Of a stretch of DNA of 6,877 bases, positions 1 through 5,880 are shown one piece after another. Where the stretch lies: positions 1 to 6,877 of the forward strand of contig CALGFL010000278.1 of NCBI GenBank assembly GCA_937881145.1, given 5' to 3'. Numbering within the stretch: position 1 is the first letter of the stretch; the number at the start of each line of letters is the position of its first letter. This stretch comes from an uncultured Bordetella sp. (GTDB lineage Bacteria > Pseudomonadota > Gammaproteobacteria > Burkholderiales > Burkholderiaceae_B). The translations under genes and the position numbers were made by a program. A model generated the notes under the pieces. It searched no databases. It was not told where the DNA came from and saw only the letters and a program-made list of their open reading frames with translations.

Positions 1-1
1 C

Positions 2-472
2 TTCCGGCTGATCCGGCAGCACACCACCACGCCGCTGGCCGTGGGCGAGGTATTCAACTCGATCTGGGATTGCAATCAGCTGATCCGCGAACAGTTGATC
101 GACTACATCCGCGCCACCATCGTGCACGCCGGCGGCATCACCCACGTGCGCCGCATCGCCGATTACGCCGCGATGTACCAGGTGCGCACCGGCTTTCACG
201 GCGCGACCGATCTGTCGCCGGTGTGCATGGCGGCGGCCGTCAACTTCGGGCTGTGGGTGCCCAACTTCGGCGTCCAGGAACTGATGCCGCACAGCGCGCT
301 CACCGACGAAGTCTTCCCGCACAATTACCGCTTCGAGGACGGCTACCTGGTCATGGACGAGGTGCCGGGCCTGGGCGTCGATATCGACGAAGCCCTGGCC
401 GCCCAATACCCCTACGAGCGCGCTTATCTGCCGGTGGCGCGCCTGCGCGACGGTTCGATGTGGAACTGGTAA
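2..472 (+). CDS. manD: Mannonate dehydratase / RspA-type enolase-superfamily enzyme, 3' part
   Basis: Partial gene: the frame is open from base 2 and stops with TAA at 470-472, giving the last 156 residues. The family (ManD/RspA, enolase superfamily) dehydrates D-mannonate, or for some members D-gluconate, to 2-keto-3-deoxygluconate in the cytoplasm. Visible motifs are [10 protein letters not shown] at the start, whose Glu should be the third Mg2+ ligand; [13 protein letters not shown] with the barrel His; NFGVQE with the late barrel Glu; and the typical C-terminal end [13 protein letters not shown]. The spacing between the Glu, His and Glu (50 and 27 residues) fits E262, H312 and E339 of characterised ManD as I recall it, implying a full protein of about 402 residues with some 246 lying upstream. 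The rspB-type gene begins 28 bases downstream, as in rspAB operons. The family call is firm; whether the substrate is mannonate, gluconate or neither is open, since many members have low activity. Confidence 0.93.
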   Translation, partial: FRLIRQHTTTPLAVGEVFNSIWDCNQLIREQLIDYIRATIVHAGGITHVRRIADYAAMYQVRTGFHGATDLSPVCMAAAVNFGLWVPNFGVQELMPHSALTDEVFPHNYRFEDGYLVMDEVPGLGVDIDEALAAQYPYERAYLPVARLRDGSMWNW

Positions 473-489
473 GCGCGAGAACCCACCCC

Positions 490-495
490 AAGGAA
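490..495 (+). promoter_or_regulatory. Shine-Dalgarno site of the rspB-type gene
   Basis: AAGGAA lies 5 bases before GTG at 501 and 11 bases before the in-frame ATG at 507. The spacing favours the GTG start, whereas homology of the N-terminus to E. coli RspB (MKSILIEKP against MLSVVVDQP) would fit the ATG. The two starts differ by only two residues. Confidence 0.6.
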
Positions 496-500
496 CTAAT

Positions 501-1538
501 GTGAACATGCTCAGCGTCGTCGTCGACCAGCCTCAACATATGGCCGTACAGGAACGGCCCATGCCCGAACCGCAGGAAGGCGAGGTGCGCATCCGCGTGC
601 GCTATGCCGGCATCTGCGGCTCGGATCTGCACATCTTCCACGGCTACAACCCGTTCGTGTCGTACCCCCGGGTCATCGGCCACGAGTTCGTCGGCCGCAT
701 CATGTCGGTGGGCCCTGGCGTCGATGCGGCACGCATCGGCCAGACCGTGGTGGTGGATCCGGTGATCAGCTGTGGCCAGTGCCATGCCTGCCTCATCGGC
801 CGGCGCAACGTCTGCAGCCGCCTGCAGGTCATCGGCGTGCACCGCGATGGCGGCTTCAGCCAGTATGCCTGCGTGCCGCAGGGCAATGCCTACGTCGTGC
901 CCAAGGGCCTGGCCGACGCGAGTGCCTCGGTGATCGAGCCGTTCGCGGTGGCGGCCAACGTCACCGGCCGCACCGGCGTGTTTCCCAGCGACGTGGCGCT
1001 GATCTACGGGGCCGGCCCGGTGGGCCTGAACCTGATGCAGGTGCTCAAGCGGGTGTACGGCATCCGCGCCTTCATCACCGATCATTTCGACGAACGCCTG
1101 GCGCTCGCGCTGCAAGTGGGCGCGGCCGAGGACGAGATTATCAACACCAGGCGCGAACCGCTGGAAGAAGCCCTCGAGAAGCGCGGCGTGCAAGGCGGCC
1201 CCACGCTGATCTACGACGCGGTCTGCCACCCTTCGATCCTGGAAGAAGCAGTGCGCCTGGCCGCGCCGGCCGGCCGCATCGGCATATTGGGTTTTTCCAA
1301 CACGCCGTCGGCCATCCCGCAGCAGGAGCTGACCAAGAAAGAGCTGACGCTGTATGCCTCGCGCCTGAACTGCGCCATGTTCCCCCAAGTGATCGAGTGG
1401 ATCGAAAAAGGACTGGTCGATCCGGGCCGGATCATCAGCCACAAGGTGGACTTTCGCGACGTCCAAAGCGCGTTCGACCTCGCCGAGCGCGACCCGCGCA
1501 ACAGCTGCAAGGTACTGCTGGATTTCGGCGCCCCCTGA
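501..1538 (+). CDS. rspB: RspB-type zinc-dependent alcohol/polyol dehydrogenase
   Basis: Medium-chain zinc dehydrogenase of 345 residues, the usual length. The N-terminal GroES-like domain carries the catalytic zinc set C39 (GICGSD), H61-E62 (GHE) and E146 (IEPF). The structural zinc lobe is complete, with C91, C94, C97 and C105. The Rossmann fold follows with YGAGPVG at 169-175 and an Asp at 194 after the second strand, which suggests NAD rather than NADP. Segments such as CHPSILEEAV, SRLN and the ending CKVLLDF closely resemble E. coli RspB. It is expected to oxidise a sugar acid or polyol in the cytoplasm, in the same pathway as the enolase-superfamily gene just upstream, with which it probably forms an operon (28-base gap). 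The E. coli rspAB pair was linked to starvation sensing, but a plain catabolic role is more likely; L-gulonate or an idonate-like acid is a guess. Start is GTG 501 (AAGGAA at good distance) or ATG 507. Confidence 0.92.
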   Translation: MNMLSVVVDQPQHMAVQERPMPEPQEGEVRIRVRYAGICGSDLHIFHGYNPFVSYPRVIGHEFVGRIMSVGPGVDAARIGQTVVVDPVISCGQCHACLIGRRNVCSRLQVIGVHRDGGFSQYACVPQGNAYVVPKGLADASASVIEPFAVAANVTGRTGVFPSDVALIYGAGPVGLNLMQVLKRVYGIRAFITDHFDERLALALQVGAAEDEIINTRREPLEEALEKRGVQGGPTLIYDAVCHPSILEEAVRLAAPAGRIGILGFSNTPSAIPQQELTKKELTLYASRLNCAMFPQVIEWIEKGLVDPGRIISHKVDFRDVQSAFDLAERDPRNSCKVLLDFGAP

Positions 1539-1590
1539 CCTCCCGGAGCGGCTTGAGCCCGCCCCGACTCCAAAACGCATCGCACTCCGG

Positions 1591-1622
1591 CGCGCCGGTC
1601 TCTTGTGGACGAGACCGGCGCG
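1591..1622 (+). terminator. Perfect 12-bp inverted repeat, candidate terminator of the rspAB-like unit
   Basis: Arms CGCGCCGGTCTC (1591-1602) and GAGACCGGCGCG (1611-1622) are exact reverse complements around an 8-base loop, making a very stable RNA hairpin 53 bases after the dehydrogenase stop. No T-run follows on the plus strand (next bases TGTGCGTTGCG), so it is not a canonical intrinsic terminator. It may end transcripts with Rho, protect the mRNA 3' end, or sit in the leader of lptG. There is no gene on the minus strand for it to serve. Confidence 0.5.
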
Positions 1623-1748
1623 TGTGCGTTGCGAGCGCGAATCTGCCGCCGGAAAACGGTCCCGGCCCGGGGATTTGTTAACCTTGCAACTTACGGCGCA
1701 CTTCGCGCGCCAGATTTCCCTCTACGCCTTGCAAAAACCCCTTCTTTC
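1623..1748 (+). promoter_or_regulatory. Upstream region of lptG, presumed promoter and leader
   Basis: This 126-base stretch between the hairpin and the lptG ATG should hold the lptG promoter, but I see no good sigma-70 hexamer pair. It contains a GTTAAC palindrome (1675-1680) and an 8-base direct repeat CCTTGCAA at 1682-1689 and 1727-1734. GCAACTT at 1686-1692 resembles a sigma-E -35 element (GGAACTT), but no convincing -10 follows. The bases just before the ATG are C/T-rich (CCCCTTCTTTC) with no Shine-Dalgarno sequence. Confidence 0.3.
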
Positions 1749-2930
1749 ATGCGCACCGCCCGCCGCTACCTGGCCCTAGAGATATACCGCTCCTGCGCGG
1801 TCGTGCTGCTGGCCCTGCTCGGGCTGTTCACCTTCTTCGCGCTGGTGGACGACCTGGACGGCGTGGGCAAGAAATTCTCCATCCTGGCCATGTTCTACAT
1901 GCAGGCACTGGAGACGCCCGCGCGGCTCTACGACCTGCTGCCCATCGGCCTTCTGATCGGCGCCATCCTGGCCCTGGCGAGCCTGGCCCAGCGCAACGAG
2001 CTGGTGATCCTGCGCGTCTCGGGGGTTAGCGGCATGCGCCTTCTGGCCACGCTCTGGCTGATCACGTTGCCCTTGATGGCGGGCGCGCTGCTGCTGTCCG
2101 AATACATCACGCCCAAGTCCGAAACCCGCTACAGCGAAGTGAGCCTGGCCCTGCGCGGCCAGTCCAGCGACGGCCGGCTGCAAAGCGGCTACTGGTTCAA
2201 GGAGCCGCTGCCCGACAAGGGCACGCGCATCATCAACATCCAGAACCTGATGGGCAGCGGCGCGGTCAGCGGCGTGATGGTCTACGACCTCGCTCCCGAC
2301 CTGGAACTGCGCATGGTGGCCCAGGCCGACTCGGGCACGCTGGAAGGCGACGGCGAACTGATCCTGAGCAAGGTGACCGAAACGCGCATCGACCCCGACG
2401 CTTCGCAAGCGCTGGCCGATGCCCGCCCCCCAGCCCATCCGCCCGCCACCGTGACGACCGAGCCGGGCCTGACGCTGCACACCACGCTCAATCCCCAACG
2501 CCTGCTGGCCCGGGTGCTGACGCCCGAGCGCATGTCCATCGCCTCGCTGCTCGACTACATCCATTACCTGCATCACAACCAGCTTCAGGCCGACCGGCAG
2601 ATCGTGGCCCTGTGGCGCAAGGCGGTCTACCCCTTCACGCTGCTGGTCATGATCACCATTGCCGCGCCCATCAGCTTCATGCAGACGCGGCGCGGCGGCG
2701 TAGGCGCCAAGGTATTCATCGGCATTTTGCTGGGCGTGGGCTTTTTCATGCTCAACCAGCTGGCGCTGAACATCGGCATGCTCAGTCATTGGCCGGCCTG
2801 GCTGACGGCGCTGGGCCCCAATATCGGCGCGATGGCAATGGCGCTGGCCGCGCTGTCGATCATGGAATACCGGATGGTCCTGGGAAACCTGACCGCATGC
2901 CGCTGGCCCTGGAAGAAGTCGCTGGCATGA
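1749..2930 (+). CDS. lptG: LPS export ABC transporter permease LptG
   Basis: Inner-membrane permease of 393 residues from the YjgP/YjgQ (LptF/LptG) family. With LptF and the ATPase LptB it extracts lipopolysaccharide from the inner membrane and passes it to LptC and the Lpt bridge. It shows the family plan: membrane segments at about 14-36, 62-80 and 98-118, a periplasmic beta-jellyroll at about 120-285, then segments at about 292-312, 320-342 and 351-374. The cytoplasmic coupling stretch LASLAQRNELVILRVSGVS (about 76-94) matches LptG (LAQRSELVVMQASG in E. coli) better than LptF. A Pro/Ala-rich loop near 215-240 is longer than in the E. coli protein. The frame is open upstream to GTG 1605, but the 48 extra codons are unlike the family and cross the hairpin, so ATG 1749 (MRTARRYL) is chosen although it has no clear ribosome binding site. 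No lptF is adjacent; upstream is the rspB-type gene. apaH follows after 42 bases, probably in the same transcript. Confidence 0.93.
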   Translation: MRTARRYLALEIYRSCAVVLLALLGLFTFFALVDDLDGVGKKFSILAMFYMQALETPARLYDLLPIGLLIGAILALASLAQRNELVILRVSGVSGMRLLATLWLITLPLMAGALLLSEYITPKSETRYSEVSLALRGQSSDGRLQSGYWFKEPLPDKGTRIINIQNLMGSGAVSGVMVYDLAPDLELRMVAQADSGTLEGDGELILSKVTETRIDPDASQALADARPPAHPPATVTTEPGLTLHTTLNPQRLLARVLTPERMSIASLLDYIHYLHHNQLQADRQIVALWRKAVYPFTLLVMITIAAPISFMQTRRGGVGAKVFIGILLGVGFFMLNQLALNIGMLSHWPAWLTALGPNIGAMAMALAALSIMEYRMVLGNLTACRWPWKKSLA

Positions 2931-2971
2931 CGGCCTGCACGCCTACCCTATTTGCAGCAGGGCAAAACTGA
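2927..2971 (+). CDS. Possible 14-codon bridging ORF between lptG and apaH
   Basis: ATG 2927-2929 overlaps the lptG stop as ATGA, and the mini-ORF ([14 protein letters not shown]) ends with TGA at 2969-2971, one base before the apaH ATG at 2973. A purine-rich GGAAGAAG at 2911-2918, inside the lptG end, could act as its ribosome binding site. If translated it would couple apaH translation to lptG. It resembles no known peptide, and such a short frame can arise by chance. Confidence 0.2.
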   Translation: MTACTPTLFAAGQN

Positions 2972-2972
2972 C

Positions 2973-3803
2973 ATGAGCAGCATCTGGATGATCGGCGATG
3001 TGCAGGGTTGCTGCCAGCCTCTGGAGCAGTTGCTCGCGCATCCCGACATCACGGCCGATCCCGACTCGCTTTTCTGGTTCGCAGGCGACCTGGTCAACCG
3101 CGGGCCGCAGTCGCTCGCGGCGCTGCGCCGGCTCATCTCGCTGGAATCGCGCAGCGTGGCCGTGCTGGGCAACCACGACCTGCACCTGCTGGCCGCGGCG
3201 GCCGGCGTGCGCAAGCCGTCCAAATCGGACACGCTCGACGAAATTCTCAACGCGCCCGACGCCTCGGACTTGATCGACTGGCTGCGCTGCAGGCCGCTGG
3301 CCCATTTCGAGCACGGCCACTTGATGGTCCATGCCGGCGTGCTGGCCAAGTGGGACGTGGCCAAGACGCTGTCGTTGGCCAAGGAAGTGCAGGCGGTGCT
3401 GCGCGGGCCCAACTGGCAAAAAGCCCTGCAGAAGATGTACGGCAACCAGCCTTCGCACTGGAACGACGAGCACCGCGGCGGCAAGCGCATGCGGGTGATC
3501 ATCAACGCGCTCACGCGCATCCGCCTGTGCACGCCGCAAGGGCATATGGATTTCAGCGCCAAAGTGGCGCCGAACGCATGGCCGCCCGGGCTCATCCCCT
3601 GGTTCGACGTGCCCGACCGGGCCACGCGCGAGGTCACTGTCGTGTTCGGGCATTGGTCCACGCTGGGCTTGTATCAGCGCGAGAACGTGATCTGCCTGGA
3701 TTCGGGCTGCGTCTGGGGCGGCGCCCTGACCGCCATGCGCATGCAGGACCGCAAACTGGTGCAGATACGCTGCAAGCAGTCGCAGGCGCCGAGCGAAGAA
3801 TAG
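2973..3803 (+). CDS. apaH: Symmetrical bis(5'-nucleosyl)-tetraphosphatase (Ap4A hydrolase) ApaH
   Basis: Cytoplasmic PPP-family metallophosphatase of 276 residues, the normal ApaH length, which splits Ap4A into two ADP; ApaH also removes Np4 caps from RNA 5' ends in E. coli. Motifs in order are IGDVQGC (7-13), [12 protein letters not shown] (37-48), [10 protein letters not shown] (65-74), HAGV (120-123), MYGNQPSHW (155-163), a conserved ITNAFTRMR-like stretch (IINALTRIR, 176-184), FGHWSTLG (225-232) and LDSGCVWGG (242-250). The first metal motif is GDxQ rather than GDxH; I recall Gln there in Pseudomonas-type ApaH too, so it is probably a lineage variant rather than a defect. ATG 2973 is chosen because [12 protein letters not shown] aligns with the family start; a TTG at 2952 would add seven residues. 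AGGG at 2959-2962 is a weak ribosome binding site. It follows lptG by 42 bases and converges with plsC, with 34 bases between the stops. Confidence 0.95.
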   Translation: MSSIWMIGDVQGCCQPLEQLLAHPDITADPDSLFWFAGDLVNRGPQSLAALRRLISLESRSVAVLGNHDLHLLAAAAGVRKPSKSDTLDEILNAPDASDLIDWLRCRPLAHFEHGHLMVHAGVLAKWDVAKTLSLAKEVQAVLRGPNWQKALQKMYGNQPSHWNDEHRGGKRMRVIINALTRIRLCTPQGHMDFSAKVAPNAWPPGLIPWFDVPDRATREVTVVFGHWSTLGLYQRENVICLDSGCVWGGALTAMRMQDRKLVQIRCKQSQAPSEE

Positions 3804-3837
3804 CCTGCGCCTGGGCGCCTACCGACACTAAAAGACC

Positions 3838-4587
3838 CTAGATCAACTGCGCGGCAATGGCGTCGCGCGCCGCATGCGACAGCTGCAGGCGCGTGGGCGT
3901 CTCGCCGGCTTCGTCCGGCGCCGTGTGCAAAACGGGCAGAAACACCACCTCGACCGACAATCCCGCCGCGCCCAGCACGCGCCACAAATTGGCCACCAGC
4001 GTCTCCTCGCCCACGAAGGCAGCGAAGCTGCTGCGCTCGCCGCGATGGTAGAACCGCAGGGCCACGGGCTGGATGTCGACGCCCGCCTCGCGCGCGGGCT
4101 CGAACAAGCTGGCGAAGAAAGGACGCAGGCCGAAGCCCTCGGTCGTGGTGCCCTCGGGAAAGAGGCCGACGGCCTCGCCGTTGTCGAAGCACTTGCGGAT
4201 GGCGCTGCTCATGTCGTGCACGGCATGGCGCTGCCCGCGGTCGATGAAAAGGGAGCCGGCTCCGGCGGCCAGCCAGCCGATGAGCGGCCAGGCGCGGATC
4301 TCGGACTTGGCTACGAAGGCGGTGGCGCGCACCGCGTTGACCACGAAGATGTCGATCCACGACACATGGTTGGGCACCCACATCACGGGGCAGGACATGC
4401 GGGCCTGGCTGATCACGGAAATCCGGATGCCGCACATGCGCATCAGATGGCGCGACCACCAGCGGTTGATGGCGGCGCGTGTCGGCACAGGCGATATCCA
4501 GGGGTAGACCAGGGCGATGATCGCCAGGCCCGTCAGTATCCAGGGTACGACCAGGCAGAGCCGTGCAATGAAGCGCAGCAGGTTCAA
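3838..4587 (-). CDS. plsC: 1-acyl-sn-glycerol-3-phosphate acyltransferase (PlsC-type lysophospholipid acyltransferase)
   Basis: Acyltransferase of 249 residues that should acylate lysophosphatidic acid to phosphatidic acid at the inner membrane, an early step of phospholipid synthesis. A hydrophobic N-terminal segment (about 8-30) anchors it. The family blocks are NHVSWID with the H74-x4-D79 catalytic pair, SLFIDRG (112-118), LFPEGTTTEG (142-151) and the IQPVALRFY strand (172-180). The start is TTG at 4587: GGAGA at 4599-4595 lies 7 bases ahead of it and an in-frame stop at 4611-4609 excludes a longer protein. An ATG at 4594 is in another frame. It lies 61 bases after ruvX on the same strand and is probably the last gene of the rubredoxin-yqgE-ruvX cluster. 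Burkholderiales carry several PlsC paralogues, including the ornithine-lipid enzyme OlsA; no olsB neighbour is seen, so PlsC is preferred, but exact substrate is inference. Confidence 0.9.
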   Translation of the reverse strand: MNLLRFIARLCLVVPWILTGLAIIALVYPWISPVPTRAAINRWWSRHLMRMCGIRISVISQARMSCPVMWVPNHVSWIDIFVVNAVRATAFVAKSEIRAWPLIGWLAAGAGSLFIDRGQRHAVHDMSSAIRKCFDNGEAVGLFPEGTTTEGFGLRPFFASLFEPAREAGVDIQPVALRFYHRGERSSFAAFVGEETLVANLWRVLGAAGLSVEVVFLPVLHTAPDEAGETPTRLQLSHAARDAIAAQLI

Positions 4588-4594
4588 GTGGCAT

Positions 4595-4599
4595 TCTCC
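4595..4599 (-). promoter_or_regulatory. Shine-Dalgarno site that fixes the TTG start of plsC
   Basis: On the minus strand GGAGA is followed by 7 bases and then TTG at 4587. No other in-frame start codon lies between this site and the upstream in-frame stop at 4611-4609, so the rare TTG start is well supported. Confidence 0.6.
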
Positions 4600-4614
4600 G
4601 CGGCTATATCAGGC

Positions 4615-4638
4615 AGCCGGGCAGCATCATACCCGGCT
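4615..4638 (-). repeat. Inverted repeat (hairpin) between ruvX and plsC
   Basis: Arms AGCCGGG (4615-4621) and CCCGGCT (4632-4638) are perfect complements around a 10-base loop. In the transcript this sits 27 bases before the plsC start. No T-run follows on the minus strand, so it is not an obvious terminator; it could be an attenuating or mRNA-processing hairpin, or chance in GC-rich DNA. Confidence 0.35.
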
Positions 4639-4646
4639 CCATGTCA

Positions 4647-4659
4647 CATTACGGTAATG
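4647..4659. repeat. 13-bp AT-rich palindrome at the 3' end of ruvX
   Basis: CATTACGGTAATG is a perfect inverted repeat of 6 bases around a central G, overlapping the ruvX stop codon and 60 bases ahead of plsC. Its form resembles a dimeric repressor half-site pair, but I cannot assign a regulator. A repeat of this length can occur by chance. Confidence 0.2.
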
Positions 4660-5044
4660 CGTCGAGGTGGCGCTGCAGGATGACCATGGCAGCCATGGCG
4701 TCGTCGGGCGCGTTGCTCTGCAGCAGGTCTTGCGCCTCCATGCTCGATCCGCGCTCGTCGACCAGCGCCACGGGCAGGCCGAAGCGGCCGTTGAGCTGGT
4801 TGGCGAAGCGCCGGCAGCGCGCCGTGGCGGCCTGCTCGCCGCCGTCGCCAGCCAGCGCCAGCCCGACCACCAGGCGCTGCGGCCGCCATTCGTCGATCAG
4901 CTTGGCGATGCGCCCGAAGCGGGCTTCGCGCACTTCGGAGAAGATGATTTCGAGCGGACGGGCCTGGCGCGTAAGCGTGTTGCCGATGGCCACACCGATT
5001 TTCTTTTCGCCGAAGTCGAAGCCGAGCAGTGTTTCCTCGGGCAT
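4649..5044 (-). CDS. ruvX: RuvX/YqgF, putative Holliday junction resolvase and pre-16S rRNA nuclease
   Basis: RNase H-fold protein of 131 residues, close to the usual 135-140. Members are implicated in maturing the 16S rRNA 5' end and in resolving Holliday junctions. The N-terminal LLGFDFGEKKIGVAIG holds the first acidic residue D10; LVVGLALAGDGGEQ (58-71) is the second strand and loop; LVDERGSSMEA (94-104) holds E97; the C-terminal DDAMAAMVILQRHL (114-127) supplies the last Asp and the helix. Two family motifs vary: the usual GLPLN.DG reads GLALAGDG and DERL(S/T)(S/T) reads DERGSS, while the acidic residues remain. ATG 5044 lies 8 bases after the yqgE stop, which points to co-transcription and perhaps translational reinitiation, since no strong Shine-Dalgarno is visible. 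The yqgE-ruvX pairing is common in proteobacteria and supports the call. Confidence 0.92.
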   Translation of the reverse strand: MPEETLLGFDFGEKKIGVAIGNTLTRQARPLEIIFSEVREARFGRIAKLIDEWRPQRLVVGLALAGDGGEQAATARCRRFANQLNGRFGLPVALVDERGSSMEAQDLLQSNAPDDAMAAMVILQRHLDALP

Positions 5045-5052
5045 GGCGTTAC

Positions 5053-5664
5053 TCAGGCATGACCGGCGCCGCCGGACAGCATGATCGGATCCACGCCCAG
5101 CAGCTTGAGCGCCTCGGGATAGCGCTCATCGGCCGGCACATCGAAGATGATGCGCGAATCCGCGCCGACGCTGAGCCACGCGTTCTGGCTGATTTCGTAT
5201 TCGAGCTGGCCTGCGCCCCAGCCGGCGTAGCCCAGCGCCACCAGCATGCGCCGCGGCCCGTCGCCTTCGGCCACGGCCTGCAAAACGTCGCGCGAGGTGG
5301 TGAGCGTCAACTCGCCCAACTTGACGCTGGAGTTGTATTCCCCGGCCGGCGCATGCAGCACGAAGCCGCGGTCGGTCTGCACCGGGCCGCCGAAGTACAC
5401 CGCATCGTCGCGCGCCGGCGCGCCTTCGACCTTGAGCTCGATGCGCTCGAGCAAAGCCGACAGCGAAAGATCGGTGGGCCGGTTGATCACCAGCCCCAGT
5501 GCGCCGCGCGTCGTGTGCTCGCAGACGTAGACCACCGAGCCGGCGAAATTGCCGTCGACCAGGGCGGGCATGGCCAGCAGGAATTGGTTGGAGAAATCCG
5601 TGGCCGGCGGCTCGGCCGACGGACGGTCGTCGTCCTGATCGGCGTCGTGCATGTCTTCGGTCAT
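5053..5664 (-). CDS. YqgE/AlgH family protein
   Basis: Conserved protein of 203 residues of unknown biochemical role; the family is named for Pseudomonas AlgH (alginate regulation) and E. coli YqgE. The core begins at DFSNQFLLAMPAL (23-35) and continues with SVVYVCEHTTRGALGLVINRP (43-63), YFGGPVQTDRGFVLH (90-104), TTSRDVL (122-128), MLVALGYAGWGAGQLE (140-155) and NAWL (161-164), ending in the characteristic GAGHA. About 22 acidic, low-complexity residues precede the core, more than in E. coli (187 residues). Start ATG 5664 is chosen because GGAGA precedes it by 4 bases; in-frame ATGs at 5688 and 5709 have no ribosome binding site. It lies 51 bases after rubredoxin and 8 bases before ruvX on the same strand, so it is probably part of one operon. 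AlgH's regulatory role in other species should not be transferred without evidence. Confidence 0.92.
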   Translation of the reverse strand: MTEDMHDADQDDDRPSAEPPATDFSNQFLLAMPALVDGNFAGSVVYVCEHTTRGALGLVINRPTDLSLSALLERIELKVEGAPARDDAVYFGGPVQTDRGFVLHAPAGEYNSSVKLGELTLTTSRDVLQAVAEGDGPRRMLVALGYAGWGAGQLEYEISQNAWLSVGADSRIIFDVPADERYPEALKLLGVDPIMLSGGAGHA

Positions 5665-5715
5665 GATGTCTCCGTCATGCTGTTGCATCAGGTGCAGAAA
5701 TCGCCGCATGCGCGA

Positions 5716-5880
5716 TCAGATTTCCATCAATTCGAAATCTTCCTTGCGGGCGCCGCATTCCGGGCAGACCCAATTGGGAGGAACGTCTTCCCATTTGGTG
5801 CCGGGGGCGATGCCCTCATCGGGCAAACCGGCCTCCTCGTCATAAACCCAACCGCAAATCAGACACATCCAGGTACGCAT
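5716..5880 (-). CDS. Rubredoxin
   Basis: Small one-iron electron carrier of 54 residues. All four iron-binding cysteines are present in the two usual loops, CLICG (C6, C9) and CPECG (C39, C42), and the core shows WVYDEEAGLPDEGIAPGTKW and EDVPPNWVCPECG with the family's aromatic residues. Length is exactly that of a stand-alone rubredoxin. The frame is open upstream to 5934, but ATG 5880 is chosen since the usual rubredoxin start (M-x-x-W/Y-x-C) falls there; GAGA at 5887-5884 is close but weakly placed as a ribosome binding site. It is the first gene of the minus-strand cluster and diverges from the ThiD-like gene. Its redox partner is not evident in this window. Confidence 0.95.
   Translation of the reverse strand: MRTWMCLICGWVYDEEAGLPDEGIAPGTKWEDVPPNWVCPECGARKEDFELMEI

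Noticed and set aside
351..1580. 409-codon open frame on the minus strand opposite the dehydrogenase gene
   Set aside because: It is rich in His, Arg, Ala and Gln as expected for the antisense of a GC-rich gene, matches no family, and overlaps a gene with complete zinc and Rossmann motifs.
1686..1714. Sigma-E-like promoter (GCAACTT ... GCCAGA) ahead of lptG
   Set aside because: The -35 has one mismatch, but the -10 region matches only about four of six positions of GTCTGA; too weak to call.
1605..1748. 48-codon N-terminal extension of LptG from GTG 1605
   Set aside because: It begins inside the hairpin loop, is Arg/Pro-rich, and would precede the first membrane segment with sequence unlike LptG.
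1776..2789. 337-codon minus-strand frame opposite lptG
   Set aside because: Same shadow composition (His/Gln/Gly/Arg-rich) and no membrane or domain pattern, while the plus strand encodes a clear LptG.
3783..3813. Hairpin CAGGCGC/GCGCCTG as bidirectional terminator between apaH and plsC
   Set aside because: Only 7 bp with a 17-base loop, mostly inside the apaH coding end, and no T-run on either side. The 34-base gap between the convergent genes shows no clear terminator.
3674..4594. 306-codon minus-strand frame starting with ATG 4594, overlapping plsC and apaH
   Set aside because: Its ATG sits directly against the GGAGA site, with no spacing, the residues are Arg/Ala-rich without motifs, and the neighbouring frame starting at TTG 4587 carries every PlsC motif.
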